A stretch of 64,000 nucleotides of DNA, taken from contig NZ_CP011509.1 in NCBI RefSeq assembly GCF_001027285.1, positions 10,874,501-10,938,500 on the forward strand. The letters are read 5' to 3'. This stretch comes from Archangium gephyra. GTDB lineage: Bacteria; Myxococcota; Myxococcia; Myxococcales; Myxococcaceae. Below are positions 19,252 through 30,225 of the stretch, piece after piece (the stretch's first letter is position 1; each line of letters opens with the position of its first letter). The translations under genes were made by a program, and so were the position numbers. Under the pieces are notes generated by a model, which was given only the letters and a program-made list of their open reading frames with translations, was not told the origin of the DNA and searched no databases.

Positions 19252-19578
19252 GCCTCACGAGGTGCACGGCGCCACCGGCTCGGCCGCCTGCTCCCTCGTA
19301 CCCACGGAGCAATCCCCACGGACTCCCGGCCCGCGTTGACGCGGCGCGCAAATCCCACTCCCGCTCGGGAGGGGACCACTCGAACGCAGCGCGTCAGGGA
19401 AGGACTCCGCAGGTGAACCTGTCCAGGACGTGACGTCCCGGCGCTGGAGCCGTATTCTCGGCCCCTGGTGAATCGGGATTCCAGCGGCTCCCGGGTTTTC
19501 GGAGTCAGCGTGGCTGGTGGTAGCATACGAGACAGGTCACATTTCGCCCCGCCCACCCAGCGGGCAGCGGGGGAGCTC
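19252..19578. other. 327-base non-coding gap before the Ser/Thr kinase gene
   Basis: No gene or RNA was recognised here. An in-frame GTG at 19468 would extend the kinase by 37 residues (MNRDSSGSRVFGVSV if translated as Met). The ATG at 19579, preceded by GGGGGAG, is better placed directly before the Pro/Ala leader of the kinase. The gap includes tggctggtggtagcat at about 19511, which resembles a sigma-54 site but is one base too short. A leader or promoter is expected in this gap. Confidence 0.5.
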
Positions 19579-21249
<1,671 letters not shown>

Positions 21250-21256
21250 GATTGTG

Positions 21257-23812
21257 ATGAACCCGACCGCCTTGAAGCGAGCGGGCGCCCTCGCGCTGGT
21301 GCTGTACGCGGGGAGTGCCTTCGGCGACGCGCGCCTGGAGGCCCGCCGTCATTTCCGCACCGGGATGAGCCTCATTGCCCAGGGTCAGTACGACCAGGGC
21401 ATCTCCGAGCTGCTCGTCGCGTATTCCATCAAGCCGCACCCCAACGTCCTCTACAACATCGCCCAGGCCTACCAGGACGCGGGCCGGTGGACCGAGGCGG
21501 CCGACTACCTGCGGCGCTACATCGCCGCCAACCCGCCGGACGTGGCCACGGCGCAGGCCACGCTGGTGAAGCTCGAGGAGTCGATGCGGGCCGCCGAGGC
21601 AGCGAAGCAGGCCGAGACGGCGAAGCCCGGCGAGCCGGTGGTGCCGGGGAAGAAGCCCGCCCTGCCGCCCATGCCCGCGGCGCCCGGAGGTGCCGAAGCG
21701 GCCCGCTCGCTCGCGGTGCTCGTCGAGCGGTTGGAGAAGGCCATCGCCCGCGCCGAGTCCCTGCCCGCGACGCCGTCCTCCGCCAGCCCCGCCAGGCCCA
21801 CGCCGGCCGACGCGGAAGCCTCCGGCACCGGGTCCGCGGCCAGCTCCGACGAGGACGAGGGGGCGGTGCCCTACGAGGAGCGCGTGGTGACGGCCAGCCG
21901 CCGGGCCCAGTCCTCGCTCGAGGCGCCCAACGCCACCAGCGTCATCACCTCCGAGGACATCCGCCTGTCGGGCGCCACCACCCTGCCGGAGCTGTTGCGC
22001 CGCGTGCCGGGTGCCGACGTGATGATGCTGGGGCCGGGCAGCGCCAACTTCTCGGTGCGCGGCTTCAACCAGCGCGTGGCCAACAAGGTGCTGGTGCTGG
22101 TGGACGGCCGCACCGAGTACCAGGACTTCCTGGGCATGACGCTCTGGTCGTCCATCCCCGTGGAGATGGAGGACATCGAGCGGATTGAAGTCATCCGCGG
22201 CCCGGGCAGCGCGCTCTACGGCGCCAACGCGATGCTGGGCGTGGTCAACATCATCACCCGCGCGCCGGGCACCGGCCCCAAGGCGCGCTTCCAGGCGCAC
22301 GCCGGCAACGGCAACGCCGCGGGCGGCAGCTTCGTGAGCCATGGCGGCTCGGACGGGCTGCGCTACCGCGCCTCGGCGGCGTACTCGCAGGCGGACAAGT
22401 GGAGCCGGGACTTCGCGGAGGACCGGCCGGACGTGGCGGTGACGGACCCCCAGCCGAACCTCGGCCTGCGCAGCGCGCGCGGCAACCTGGCCACCAGCTA
22501 CAAGTTCGACTCGGGCGCCGAGCTGGGCCTGTCCGGCGGCATCAACCGCTTCTACACGGAAATCTACCCGCTGGGCCTGCTGCGCAATTTCTACCTGGAC
22601 GGGGTGAGCGCCTTCGCCAAGCTGGACGTGGGGCTGGGGCCGCTGAAGGCGAAGGCCTTCTGGAACCACCTCGGGGTGGACGCGGGGCCGCAGTACGAGC
22701 CCGTGGGACAGCGCTCGCTGGCCACGCGCGTCGAGTCCAACCTCTTCAACGGCGAGGTGCTCTACAGCAAGGGCTTCCAACTGCTGGGTGAGCACCAGGT
22801 GAACGTGGGCGTGGAGGGCCGCCTCAAGCGCGTGGCGTGGAGCTACCTGGGCCCGCTGCGCGAGGAGTTCCACGCCGCGGCCTACGTGCAGGACGAGTGG
22901 CGGCTGGCCCAGCCCCTGAGCGTGGTGGCCTCCTACCGCGTGGACCGGCACCCGCTGCTGAACAAGGGTCAGCCGGGCCTGGCGCACTCGCCGCGCATCT
23001 CCGCCCTCTTCATGCCCTTCGAGGGCCATGCCTTCCGCGCCAGCGCGGCCTCGGCCTTCCGCGAGCCCACGTTCCTGGAGAGCTACATGGGCGTGCGCGT
23101 CCCCATCCCGGGCGTCAACGGCGCCAGCGCGCTCTCCCTGGGCAACCGGGCGCTCGAGGCCGAGCAGATGGTGGCGCTCGAGCTGGGCTACCGCGGCGAG
23201 GCACCGGATCTCGGCATGGACTGGGACGTGGCGCTCTACCAGCACACGGTGAGCAACCTCATCCACCTGTCCGCCGTGCGGCCCCTGCCGGCGGGCGAGT
23301 CCTGGGACGCGGACACGGGCACGTACCTGCTGGGCCGCTCCCTCTTCGAGAACGAGGCGGCCGTCTACACCGCGCGTGGCGCCGAGGCCGGCGTGACGCT
23401 GGCCCCGGTGGATGGGCTCGGCATCAAGGCCAGCGCCGCCTTCCAGCAGGTGGCGGCGGATGGCGAGCAGGGCCTGTGCGGCCCGTGCAGCCAGGCGCCC
23501 CAGTTCAAGCTCTTCGGCGGCATCACCTACCGCACGCGCCAGGCGCTGGAGCTGGGCGTGGACGTGGCCTGGACGTCCTCCACCGTCTGGGTGGAGCGGG
23601 AGCCCTCGTCCAAGGACCCCACCGTCATCGAGCCGCTGGCCAACACCCTGCCCGCCTACGCCGTCATCAACGCCCGCGTGGGCTACACGCCGGTGAAGGA
23701 CCGGGTGTCGGTGGCGCTGGTGGGCTCCAACCTGGGCCCCGCGCACGCCCAGCACCCCTTCGGCAACCGCATCGAGCGCCGCGTGCTCGCCCTCCTGACG
23801 GTGACCCCATGA
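21257..23812 (+). CDS. TonB-dependent receptor with N-terminal TPR domain
   Basis: An 851-residue outer-membrane receptor with an unusual fusion. After a signal peptide (MNPTALKRAGALALVLYAGS, cleaved near FGDA) comes a TPR-like region at about 25-110 (EARRHFRTGMSLIAQGQYDQ, VLYNIAQAYQDAGRWTEAAD). A Pro/Ala-rich linker (about 110-205) leads to the plug (about 210-330): EERVVTASRRAQSSLEAPNA, RRVPGADVMMLG, RGFNQRVANKVLVLVDGRT, ERIEVIRGPGSALYGANAML, VVNIITR. The barrel (about 330-851) has repeated strands and ends in RRVLALLTVTP. This is the part that imports siderophores, cobalamin or other nutrients. An ATG at 21257 is chosen over GTG 21254. The TPR in front of a plug is the odd feature. Overlaps the next gene by four bases. 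Confidence 0.92.
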   Translation: MNPTALKRAGALALVLYAGSAFGDARLEARRHFRTGMSLIAQGQYDQGISELLVAYSIKPHPNVLYNIAQAYQDAGRWTEAADYLRRYIAANPPDVATAQATLVKLEESMRAAEAAKQAETAKPGEPVVPGKKPALPPMPAAPGGAEAARSLAVLVERLEKAIARAESLPATPSSASPARPTPADAEASGTGSAASSDEDEGAVPYEERVVTASRRAQSSLEAPNATSVITSEDIRLSGATTLPELLRRVPGADVMMLGPGSANFSVRGFNQRVANKVLVLVDGRTEYQDFLGMTLWSSIPVEMEDIERIEVIRGPGSALYGANAMLGVVNIITRAPGTGPKARFQAHAGNGNAAGGSFVSHGGSDGLRYRASAAYSQADKWSRDFAEDRPDVAVTDPQPNLGLRSARGNLATSYKFDSGAELGLSGGINRFYTEIYPLGLLRNFYLDGVSAFAKLDVGLGPLKAKAFWNHLGVDAGPQYEPVGQRSLATRVESNLFNGEVLYSKGFQLLGEHQVNVGVEGRLKRVAWSYLGPLREEFHAAAYVQDEWRLAQPLSVVASYRVDRHPLLNKGQPGLAHSPRISALFMPFEGHAFRASAASAFREPTFLESYMGVRVPIPGVNGASALSLGNRALEAEQMVALELGYRGEAPDLGMDWDVALYQHTVSNLIHLSAVRPLPAGESWDADTGTYLLGRSLFENEAAVYTARGAEAGVTLAPVDGLGIKASAAFQQVAADGEQGLCGPCSQAPQFKLFGGITYRTRQALELGVDVAWTSSTVWVEREPSSKDPTVIEPLANTLPAYAVINARVGYTPVKDRVSVALVGSNLGPAHAQHPFGNRIERRVLALLTVTP

Positions 23813-25050
23813 GCTCCTCCTTCCCCAAGACGCTGGCGGGCCTGGCCCTCGCGTCCGTGCTCGCCACCGGCTGCGAGCCCCCGCCCGTGATGCCCACCGC
23901 GGACCAGCGCCAGAACCAGCGGCTGTCCCGCATCGAGGGCCAGGTGGTGGTGCAGAGCCGCGCGCGCGGCAACGCCATCGTCCTGCTCTACGACGCCACC
24001 CGTCCGCCTCCGCCCCTGGGCGCGGGCCGTCCGCTGAGCTTCACCGTCATTCCCGCGCAGAAGCTCTTCGGACCGGCGGAGCCGGGCTCCTCCGGCCCCT
24101 TCACCGCGCCCTTCTCCTTCAGCCTCGTGGCGCCGGGCCGCTACCTGCTGCGTGGCTTCATCGACGCGGACACGTGCCTCACGGGCTCCACGCCCTGCCA
24201 CGGCCCGGACTTCATTCCCTGGTACGGCATCACCGGCGAGCCCAACGCCGGAGACGTGGGCGGCGCCGCGGTGGACCCCCTCACCCGCGTGCCCCGCGTG
24301 GTGGAGGTGGCCGCGGGCGCGGACGGGGCCCTCCAGGCCGCCACCGGCGTCATCGTGAGCTTCAGCGACTCGAGCGCCATCCCCCTCGAGCGGCCCGCCT
24401 TCCGCGTGGAGGGGGGCTCCCGGTTCGAGCCCACGGCGGGCCTCAAGCGGCTCGACCTCTTTCCCCTGCAGGTGCGCGAGGGCGTGGTGTCCGCGGGAGC
24501 TCCCGCCCTGGTCGTGCGCTACGTGGACGACAACGGCGATGGCGCGCCCGACGACGCCAACGGTGACGGCCAGCCGGACCTGTGGCCGCGCGTGCTGGTG
24601 CGCAAGCTGGCCGACGCGGAGGGGCTCAGCGGCTCGCAGACGCTCGCCGACGAGAACGACCTGGACCGGGATGGCCTCCTGGATGCCACGGGCGCCGACT
24701 ACCCCCGCAGCGATGGCACCCGCGACGGGCTGCCGGACCAGGTGGTGCTGGCCGCGGGGCTGGTGGCGGACCCGGTGTATGCCGCGCTGCGCAAGCCCGA
24801 TGGCACTCCGCGCATGGAAGCCGTGGCCGTCCCTTCACTGGGAGTCTACATACAACCCTATGCGTTCGACGTGCGCGACCCGTCCAACCGGGTGATGCTG
24901 AAGTCGGTGCCTTCCGGCCGCTACGCCCTCACGCTCGTCCAGTTCACCGGCCAGACGTGGCGCGTGCCCAACGAGCTCTCTCCCTCGCTGGCGGCCGAGG
25001 ACGGGCTGCCTCCGGTGGAGAGCCAGTCGTTCGTGCTCGAGGTGCCGTGA
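23809..25050 (+). CDS. lipoprotein with calcium-loop-like repeats, receptor-associated
   Basis: A 413-residue lipoprotein. The signal MSSSFPKTLAGLALASVLAT ends in ATGC, with the lipidated Cys22. The early part is beta-rich (IEGQVVVQSRARGNAIVLLY) and resembles a transthyretin/carboxypeptidase-regulatory-like fold: FSLVAPGRYLLRGFIDAD, and near the end SVPSGRYALTLVQFTGQ. In the middle are Asp-rich segments, VDDNGDGAPDDANGDGQPDL and DLDRDGLLDATG, which match calcium-binding thrombospondin-3/dockerin-like loops. The start overlaps the receptor stop (ATGA), so it is certainly co-translated. It is a good candidate for a surface lipoprotein working with the receptor, for example in substrate capture. 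The ligand is unknown. Confidence 0.8.
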   Translation: MSSSFPKTLAGLALASVLATGCEPPPVMPTADQRQNQRLSRIEGQVVVQSRARGNAIVLLYDATRPPPPLGAGRPLSFTVIPAQKLFGPAEPGSSGPFTAPFSFSLVAPGRYLLRGFIDADTCLTGSTPCHGPDFIPWYGITGEPNAGDVGGAAVDPLTRVPRVVEVAAGADGALQAATGVIVSFSDSSAIPLERPAFRVEGGSRFEPTAGLKRLDLFPLQVREGVVSAGAPALVVRYVDDNGDGAPDDANGDGQPDLWPRVLVRKLADAEGLSGSQTLADENDLDRDGLLDATGADYPRSDGTRDGLPDQVVLAAGLVADPVYAALRKPDGTPRMEAVAVPSLGVYIQPYAFDVRDPSNRVMLKSVPSGRYALTLVQFTGQTWRVPNELSPSLAAEDGLPPVESQSFVLEVP

Positions 25051-25189
25051 AAAAGGCTCATCCCAGCGGCGCGAAAAACTCCACGGCTGGACCATGGGCC
25101 ACTTTGACTTCGTGTTCTCTGTCGTCCAACATACTGTAGGAATTCCCGGACAGGGATGTGGAGGGGGGACAGTGCAGGGAGACTCTCCA

Positions 25190-25813
25190 ATGAAGCCGGC
25201 AACTGTTGTGCCCGAAGCAGCGGCGACCTCATCGCCACGTCCCACGACGGCCCCCACGGAGCCGCCGCGGCCGTCTGCTGCCTCCACTGGGCCGGCGCTG
25301 ACTCCGGCGCCCCCTGCCGAGTCGTCGCGCCCCTTTGGTGTGATCAACTCCGAGACGGCGAAGGCCTTCGCGGCCGCCGCGACCACCGAGACGCGCGCCT
25401 TCGCCCGTCCGGAGCCCGGCGTGCAGCCGCAGCGCGTGCTGCTGGTGGATGACAGCCGCTCCATCCGGACGCTGCTGAAGATCTACCTGATGGCGCGTTC
25501 CTTCGAGTACATCGAGGCCGAGTCGGCCGAGGCGGGCTTGAAGGTGCTGGAGACGCAGCCGGTGGACCTCATCCTCACCGACTTCCACATGGACGGGATG
25601 AACGGCGCGGACTTCGCGGCGACGGTGCGCGCCAGCCGCGACGTGAAGGTCGCCAAGATTCCCATCCTGATGATGACGGGTGACGCGAACGCCGCCGAGG
25701 TCCGCAACAAGGGCCAGAAGGCGGGCATCAACGCCTTCGTGCGCAAGCCGGTGAGCTGCGCCCAGCTGATGACGCTGGTGGACACCATCCTGCCGACGCC
25801 CAAGAAGGGCTGA
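25190..25813 (+). CDS. response regulator receiver with Pro/Ala-rich N-terminus
   Basis: A 207-residue protein. The first 80 residues are disordered-looking (PPRPSAASTGPALTPAPPAE). The receiver follows: VLLVDDSRSIRTLLKIYL, Asp131 in LILTDFHMDGMNG, the MMTGDA strand and Lys186 in FVRKPVSC. There is no DNA-binding or enzymatic output domain. The ATG at 25190 has GGGAGA eight bases upstream, and is favoured over an ATG at 25094, whose extra 32 codons have no support. It lies 139 bases after the preceding operon and is convergent with msrQ. Likely a phosphorelay or motility signalling protein. Confidence 0.87.
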   Translation: MKPATVVPEAAATSSPRPTTAPTEPPRPSAASTGPALTPAPPAESSRPFGVINSETAKAFAAAATTETRAFARPEPGVQPQRVLLVDDSRSIRTLLKIYLMARSFEYIEAESAEAGLKVLETQPVDLILTDFHMDGMNGADFAATVRASRDVKVAKIPILMMTGDANAAEVRNKGQKAGINAFVRKPVSCAQLMTLVDTILPTPKKG

Positions 25814-25835
25814 GCGGCCGGCGAAACGGCCCGCG

Positions 25836-26465
25836 CTACACCGAGCGGGCCGGCACCTGGGCCGAGGAGCGCGCCCGCCGCTTGCGGAGCGCCTCGGCCA
25901 CGCGGATGGCGAAGAGCAGCACCAGCACGCCACCGTAGATGAGCGGCTCGGTGAGATCCTTCTTCACGCGCCAGACGAAGTGCACCACGCCCAGCGAGGC
26001 CGCCACGTAGGCGAGCCGGTGCAGCCGCTGCCATGCGGGGAAGCCCATGCGGCGCACCATGCGGTTCGTGCTGGTGACGGCCAGCGGCACCAGCAGCACC
26101 AGCGCCAGGAAACCCACGGTGATGAAGGGCCGCTTCGCGATGTCCTCGAGGATGACGCCGAGGGCCAGCCCCTGGTCCAGCACGGCGTAGGTGAGGAAGT
26201 GCAACGAGGCGTAGGTGAAGCCCAGCAGGCCCAGCAACTTGCGCAGGCGGATGGGCCACGTCCACCCGGACACCACCTTGAGCGGCGTGCACGCGAGCGA
26301 CGCCACCAGGAGGATGAGGGCGAGCAGTCCCGTCTGGTTGAGCACGCGCTCGATGGGATTGGCGCCCAGCGCCCCCTGGGCGAACGCGAGCGCCAGGTGG
26401 GCCAACGGGTAGAGGCCGCCCACGAGGACGGCCGGCTTGAGCCAGGGGTGCGGAGGGGAGGCCAT
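25836..26465 (-). CDS. msrQ: MsrQ, heme-binding membrane subunit of the MsrPQ methionine sulfoxide reductase
   Basis: A 209-residue inner-membrane cytochrome b of the YedZ/ferric-reductase-like group. It has about six hydrophobic segments (LVGGLYPLAHLALAFAQGAL, LLALILLVASLACTPLKVV, LLGLLGFTYASLHFLTYAVL and further). Candidate heme ligands are the histidines in SLHFLTY, RLHRLAYVAA and GVVHFVWRVKKD. Known role: it carries electrons from the quinone pool or flavin to MsrP, which repairs oxidised methionines in periplasmic proteins. Its start lies 5 bases after the msrP stop, so the two genes form an operon in the usual order. Confidence 0.92.
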   Translation of the reverse strand: MASPPHPWLKPAVLVGGLYPLAHLALAFAQGALGANPIERVLNQTGLLALILLVASLACTPLKVVSGWTWPIRLRKLLGLLGFTYASLHFLTYAVLDQGLALGVILEDIAKRPFITVGFLALVLLVPLAVTSTNRMVRRMGFPAWQRLHRLAYVAASLGVVHFVWRVKKDLTEPLIYGGVLVLLFAIRVAEALRKRRARSSAQVPARSV

Positions 26466-26470
26466 GGGCG

Positions 26471-27457
<987 letters not shown>

Positions 27458-27490
27458 GGTTCCCCTCAGTACGCCCGAAGAGGAATCCGG

Positions 27491-28237
27491 TTACAACCGG
27501 GCCACCTCAGCGGGGGCGGACTGGCGCGCGTCCCTCATCTTCCACAACCGCCACCAGGGGGTGGAGGGCGACTGGTGGTGCTCCCAGTGGTAGCCGAAGA
27601 AGTAGCAGGAGAGCATGGCCCACAGGTGGTTGCGCGGCAGGGAGCGGGCGTGGTGGGGCGCCATGTCCGGGGTGTCCGGCCGCCGGTGGGGCAGATAGGT
27701 ACCGAAGTAGAAGAGTTGCACTGTGCCGAGCAGCGCGGGCACCACCCAGAAGGCCAGGATCCGCCACTGCGCCACTCCGAGGAGCAGCAACAGGTTGAAC
27801 TTGGCGGCCATGACGAGGATTTGCAGCCAGGTGGTGTAGCGCACCATGAAGGTGGCGAACCACGGCCAGAAGGACTGGGTGCGGGTGGAGAAGTCCGGGT
27901 CGTCCGGGCCCGTGGGGTCGGCGTGGTGGGCGCGATGGTTGACCACCAGGCGGCGGTAGGAGAGCCCGGCGAAGAGGAAGCAGGCGGCCGTGCCCACGGC
28001 CTGATTCACCCACCGCGAGCGGCTCACCGTGCCGTGCATGGCATCGTGTCCGGTGATGAAGAGGCCGGTGCACAGGTAGGCCTGCAAGGCGATGTGCAGG
28101 TAGGTGAGGGGCGAGGCGAGGGAGAGCTCGGCCGCCACCAGCAACCAGACGAGATGGCCCAGCCACGCGCCGAGCACGGTCAGCGCGATGAGCACACCCC
28201 AAGGGCCTGGAGGAACGGAGTTCCGCATCTGGCTCAT
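27491..28237 (-). CDS. crtW: CrtW-like beta-carotene ketolase (fatty acid desaturase superfamily)
   Basis: A 248-residue membrane di-iron enzyme. Histidine boxes: FITGHDAMHGT (His64, His68), VNHRAHHADPTGPDDPDF (His101, His104, His105) and FFGYHWEHHQSPSTPWW near the C-terminus. QLFYFGTYLPHRRP is a CrtW-type signature distinguishing it from ordinary fatty acid desaturases. Four hydrophobic segments are present. Known reaction: 4-keto insertion into beta-ionone rings, leading to echinenone, canthaxanthin or astaxanthin-type pigments. A carotenoid-type FAD oxidoreductase lies three genes upstream on the same strand (30884-32134). The substrate in this organism could differ, as myxobacterial carotenoids are often monocyclic. 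Confidence 0.85.
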   Translation of the reverse strand: MSQMRNSVPPGPWGVLIALTVLGAWLGHLVWLLVAAELSLASPLTYLHIALQAYLCTGLFITGHDAMHGTVSRSRWVNQAVGTAACFLFAGLSYRRLVVNHRAHHADPTGPDDPDFSTRTQSFWPWFATFMVRYTTWLQILVMAAKFNLLLLLGVAQWRILAFWVVPALLGTVQLFYFGTYLPHRRPDTPDMAPHHARSLPRNHLWAMLSCYFFGYHWEHHQSPSTPWWRLWKMRDARQSAPAEVARL

Positions 28238-28302
28238 CTCTGCATGCCACCCCGCCCGCCGCGCACGGGAAAACGCACGCGGCGGGCGAGCGGACGGCGG
28301 GA

Positions 28303-30015
28303 TTACTTCCCGGCCGGGGCGGAGAAGCCCCCGAGCTCGGCGGAGAGCTTCTCGGCGGTGACGTAGCGAGGCTCGATGTCCACGGGCACGGTGTCCAGCT
28401 TGTCCAGGACGCGCTTCACCTCGGGACGCAGCACGCCCAGCTTCTCGAGCAGCGCCTCGGCATTGGCGCGATTGCCGCTGGCCTGCAACTCCATGAGCTG
28501 CTTCGTCAGGGCGGTGACGGACTCCTTGATCTTCCCGGGGACCACCGAGAAGGTGCCGTCCTTGTTCACCACCACCGCGCCCGCGTCGAGGAGGTAGTTG
28601 AGCTGCAGGGCGACGCCCTTGCCGTGTGCCTCGTTGAGACCGAAGCGGATGGAGCGGAACGAGGACGCCAGGAAGGTGGTGTACATGGTGCGCTCCAGGT
28701 CCTTGGAGAGCACGCCCTTGTCCACCAGCTGCTGCAGGGCCCAGAGGCCGGAGATGTCCGCCTTGGCCTCCTCGAGGGCGCTGGAGGACGCCTGGAGGGC
28801 CTGACGCACCGTGGTCTGCTTGCCCTCCACGGTGATGTTGTGGGGCCCCAGGCCGTGCATCAGCTCGTGCATGAGGATGTGGGTGAAGAAGGCGTCGAAG
28901 GAGACGTCCTTGCGGTCCTTCGCCGGGAGCGACACCTGGGCGATGGGCAGCAGCACCCGCTGGAACTTGGCCTCCTGGATGTTCTTGAGCATCACGCGCT
29001 TGGTGCCCTTCTCGGCCGCCACGCGCTCGTCATTGGGCAGGTTGTAGGCCGCGGTCTGCACGCCGCGGTAACCATCGCCGGAGGAGAAGATGCTGTTGAC
29101 CACGCGGATGGGGGCGAGCGCGCCCAGCTTCGGGTTGCGCAGCTTCGGGTCGATGGGGAGGATGTTCTCCAGCCCCTGCAGCTCGCCGCTGAACTTCGCG
29201 AGCTTCTGCGTCTCCGCGTCATCGCGCAGGGTGATGAAGGCCTCGAAGGCGGCCTTGTAGTTGAACCACTCGTCCTCGTAGACCTCGTAGGGCCCGATGG
29301 TGGGCTCGATGCTGGCGTCGAGCTCCATCCAGGCGACCTCGCTGGGGTAGTAGTCGTTGCTGAGGAAGCCCTCGGCGCGCTTCACGAGGAAGGCCTTGAG
29401 CGTGGGCTGGGTGGTGAGCTCGGCGGCCTCGCGCAGCAGCTGCGCGGCCTGGGCGAGCTCGCCCTGGTACTCGACGCTATAGGGGACGGTGACGAACTTG
29501 CCGTTCGTGTCGCGGCGGAGGGTGGTGAAGAAGCCGGTGGCCTCGCGCTGCTGGGCCTCGGGGAGGGACTTCACCCAGGCCTCGATGTCGGCCTTGGAGG
29601 CGCCGGCCGGGTAGAAGTTGCCCTCGGCGGGCTTGGCGGGGACGCCGGAGACGAAGGGCGCGTTGTGGTCGAGCCGGGACCAGGGGCCCTTGTTGAGGAT
29701 GAAGGAGTGCAGCCGCTCGCGGCCGAGGGGGGAGGTGTCCTTGAGGAGATCGAGCAGGAGCGTCTCGTTGCCGGCCCAGACCTGGCGCAGGAAGAGGGGG
29801 TCCATGAGCTTCGCGGCCTGGACGGTCTTGGCGAGGGCGCGGCGCTCGTTCTCGGGGAGCTTGGAGACATCGGCCTGGATGTCGACGGGGGCGAAGCGGG
29901 ACGTCATGCGCTTGAGCTCGGCGGCGTTGGGCGGACGGGAGGGAGCCTCGGCGGCGGCCGCGGAGCCCGAGAACAGCAGAGCGGCGGCGGCGAGGGAGAG
30001 GGGTCGTCGGGTCAT
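28303..30015 (-). CDS. secreted M49-like (dipeptidyl peptidase III-related) metallopeptidase
   Basis: A 570-residue protein with a signal peptide (MTRRPLSLAAAALLFSGSAAAAEA). Zinc motif at residue 383: ILMHELMHGLGPHNI. The second part is ALEEAKADISGLWALQQL, about 30 residues later, which supplies the third ligand. Both motifs match the HExxHGxGPH / EEAKADxxGLWAL subfamily known at the C-terminus of some plant NUDIX proteins, rather than classic DPP III (HELLGH). No NUDIX domain is present here. The N-terminal domain has IDPKLRNPKLGALAPIRVVN. A periplasmic aminodipeptidase is the family-based guess. A tandem GC-rich repeat array lies just upstream. Confidence 0.78.
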   Translation of the reverse strand: MTRRPLSLAAAALLFSGSAAAAEAPSRPPNAAELKRMTSRFAPVDIQADVSKLPENERRALAKTVQAAKLMDPLFLRQVWAGNETLLLDLLKDTSPLGRERLHSFILNKGPWSRLDHNAPFVSGVPAKPAEGNFYPAGASKADIEAWVKSLPEAQQREATGFFTTLRRDTNGKFVTVPYSVEYQGELAQAAQLLREAAELTTQPTLKAFLVKRAEGFLSNDYYPSEVAWMELDASIEPTIGPYEVYEDEWFNYKAAFEAFITLRDDAETQKLAKFSGELQGLENILPIDPKLRNPKLGALAPIRVVNSIFSSGDGYRGVQTAAYNLPNDERVAAEKGTKRVMLKNIQEAKFQRVLLPIAQVSLPAKDRKDVSFDAFFTHILMHELMHGLGPHNITVEGKQTTVRQALQASSSALEEAKADISGLWALQQLVDKGVLSKDLERTMYTTFLASSFRSIRFGLNEAHGKGVALQLNYLLDAGAVVVNKDGTFSVVPGKIKESVTALTKQLMELQASGNRANAEALLEKLGVLRPEVKRVLDKLDTVPVDIEPRYVTAEKLSAELGGFSAPAGK

Positions 30016-30060
30016 GGCGGCCCTTTTAACCGGAGGAAACCGGGCAGGACAGCACGCACC

Positions 30061-30220
30061 ACACCCCTCGCCCTCCGGGAGAGGGACGGGGTGAGGGTAT
30101 CGGACATCCCGGGTTGAACCATGCCCCTCGCCCTCCGGGAGAGGGACGGGGTGAGGGTGCCACGCCTCCCAGGTTGAGCCCGTGTGTGCTCCCTCTGGGA
30201 GAGGGCTGGGGTGAGGGTCT
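30061..30220. repeat. tandem array of a REP-like palindrome, three units of 60 bases
   Basis: Two nearly identical 60-base units (30061-30120 and 30121-30180) and a more diverged third (from 30181) each contain a core cccctcgccctccgggagag followed by a ggacggggtgagggt-type tail. The cores are at 30064-30098, 30124-30158 and about 30189-30218. Read on the minus strand, each core can fold as ccctctccc/gggcgaggg around gga, with one mismatch. The array lies between the metallopeptidase and CPBP genes, both on the minus strand. Further copies occur at 30841, 36750, 48225, 49648 and 51795. Confidence 0.92.
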
Positions 30221-30225
30221 GCGTT

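Noticed and set aside
19511-19526. Sigma-54-like sequence tggctggtggtagcat upstream of the kinase
   Set aside because: The spacing between GG and GC is one base shorter than the strict -24/-12 consensus. The match is therefore not good enough to call.
30061-30220. CRISPR array
   Set aside because: The 60-base periodic array has only three units. Its spacer-like parts are not unique, and there are no cas genes; single copies elsewhere show it is a REP-like family.
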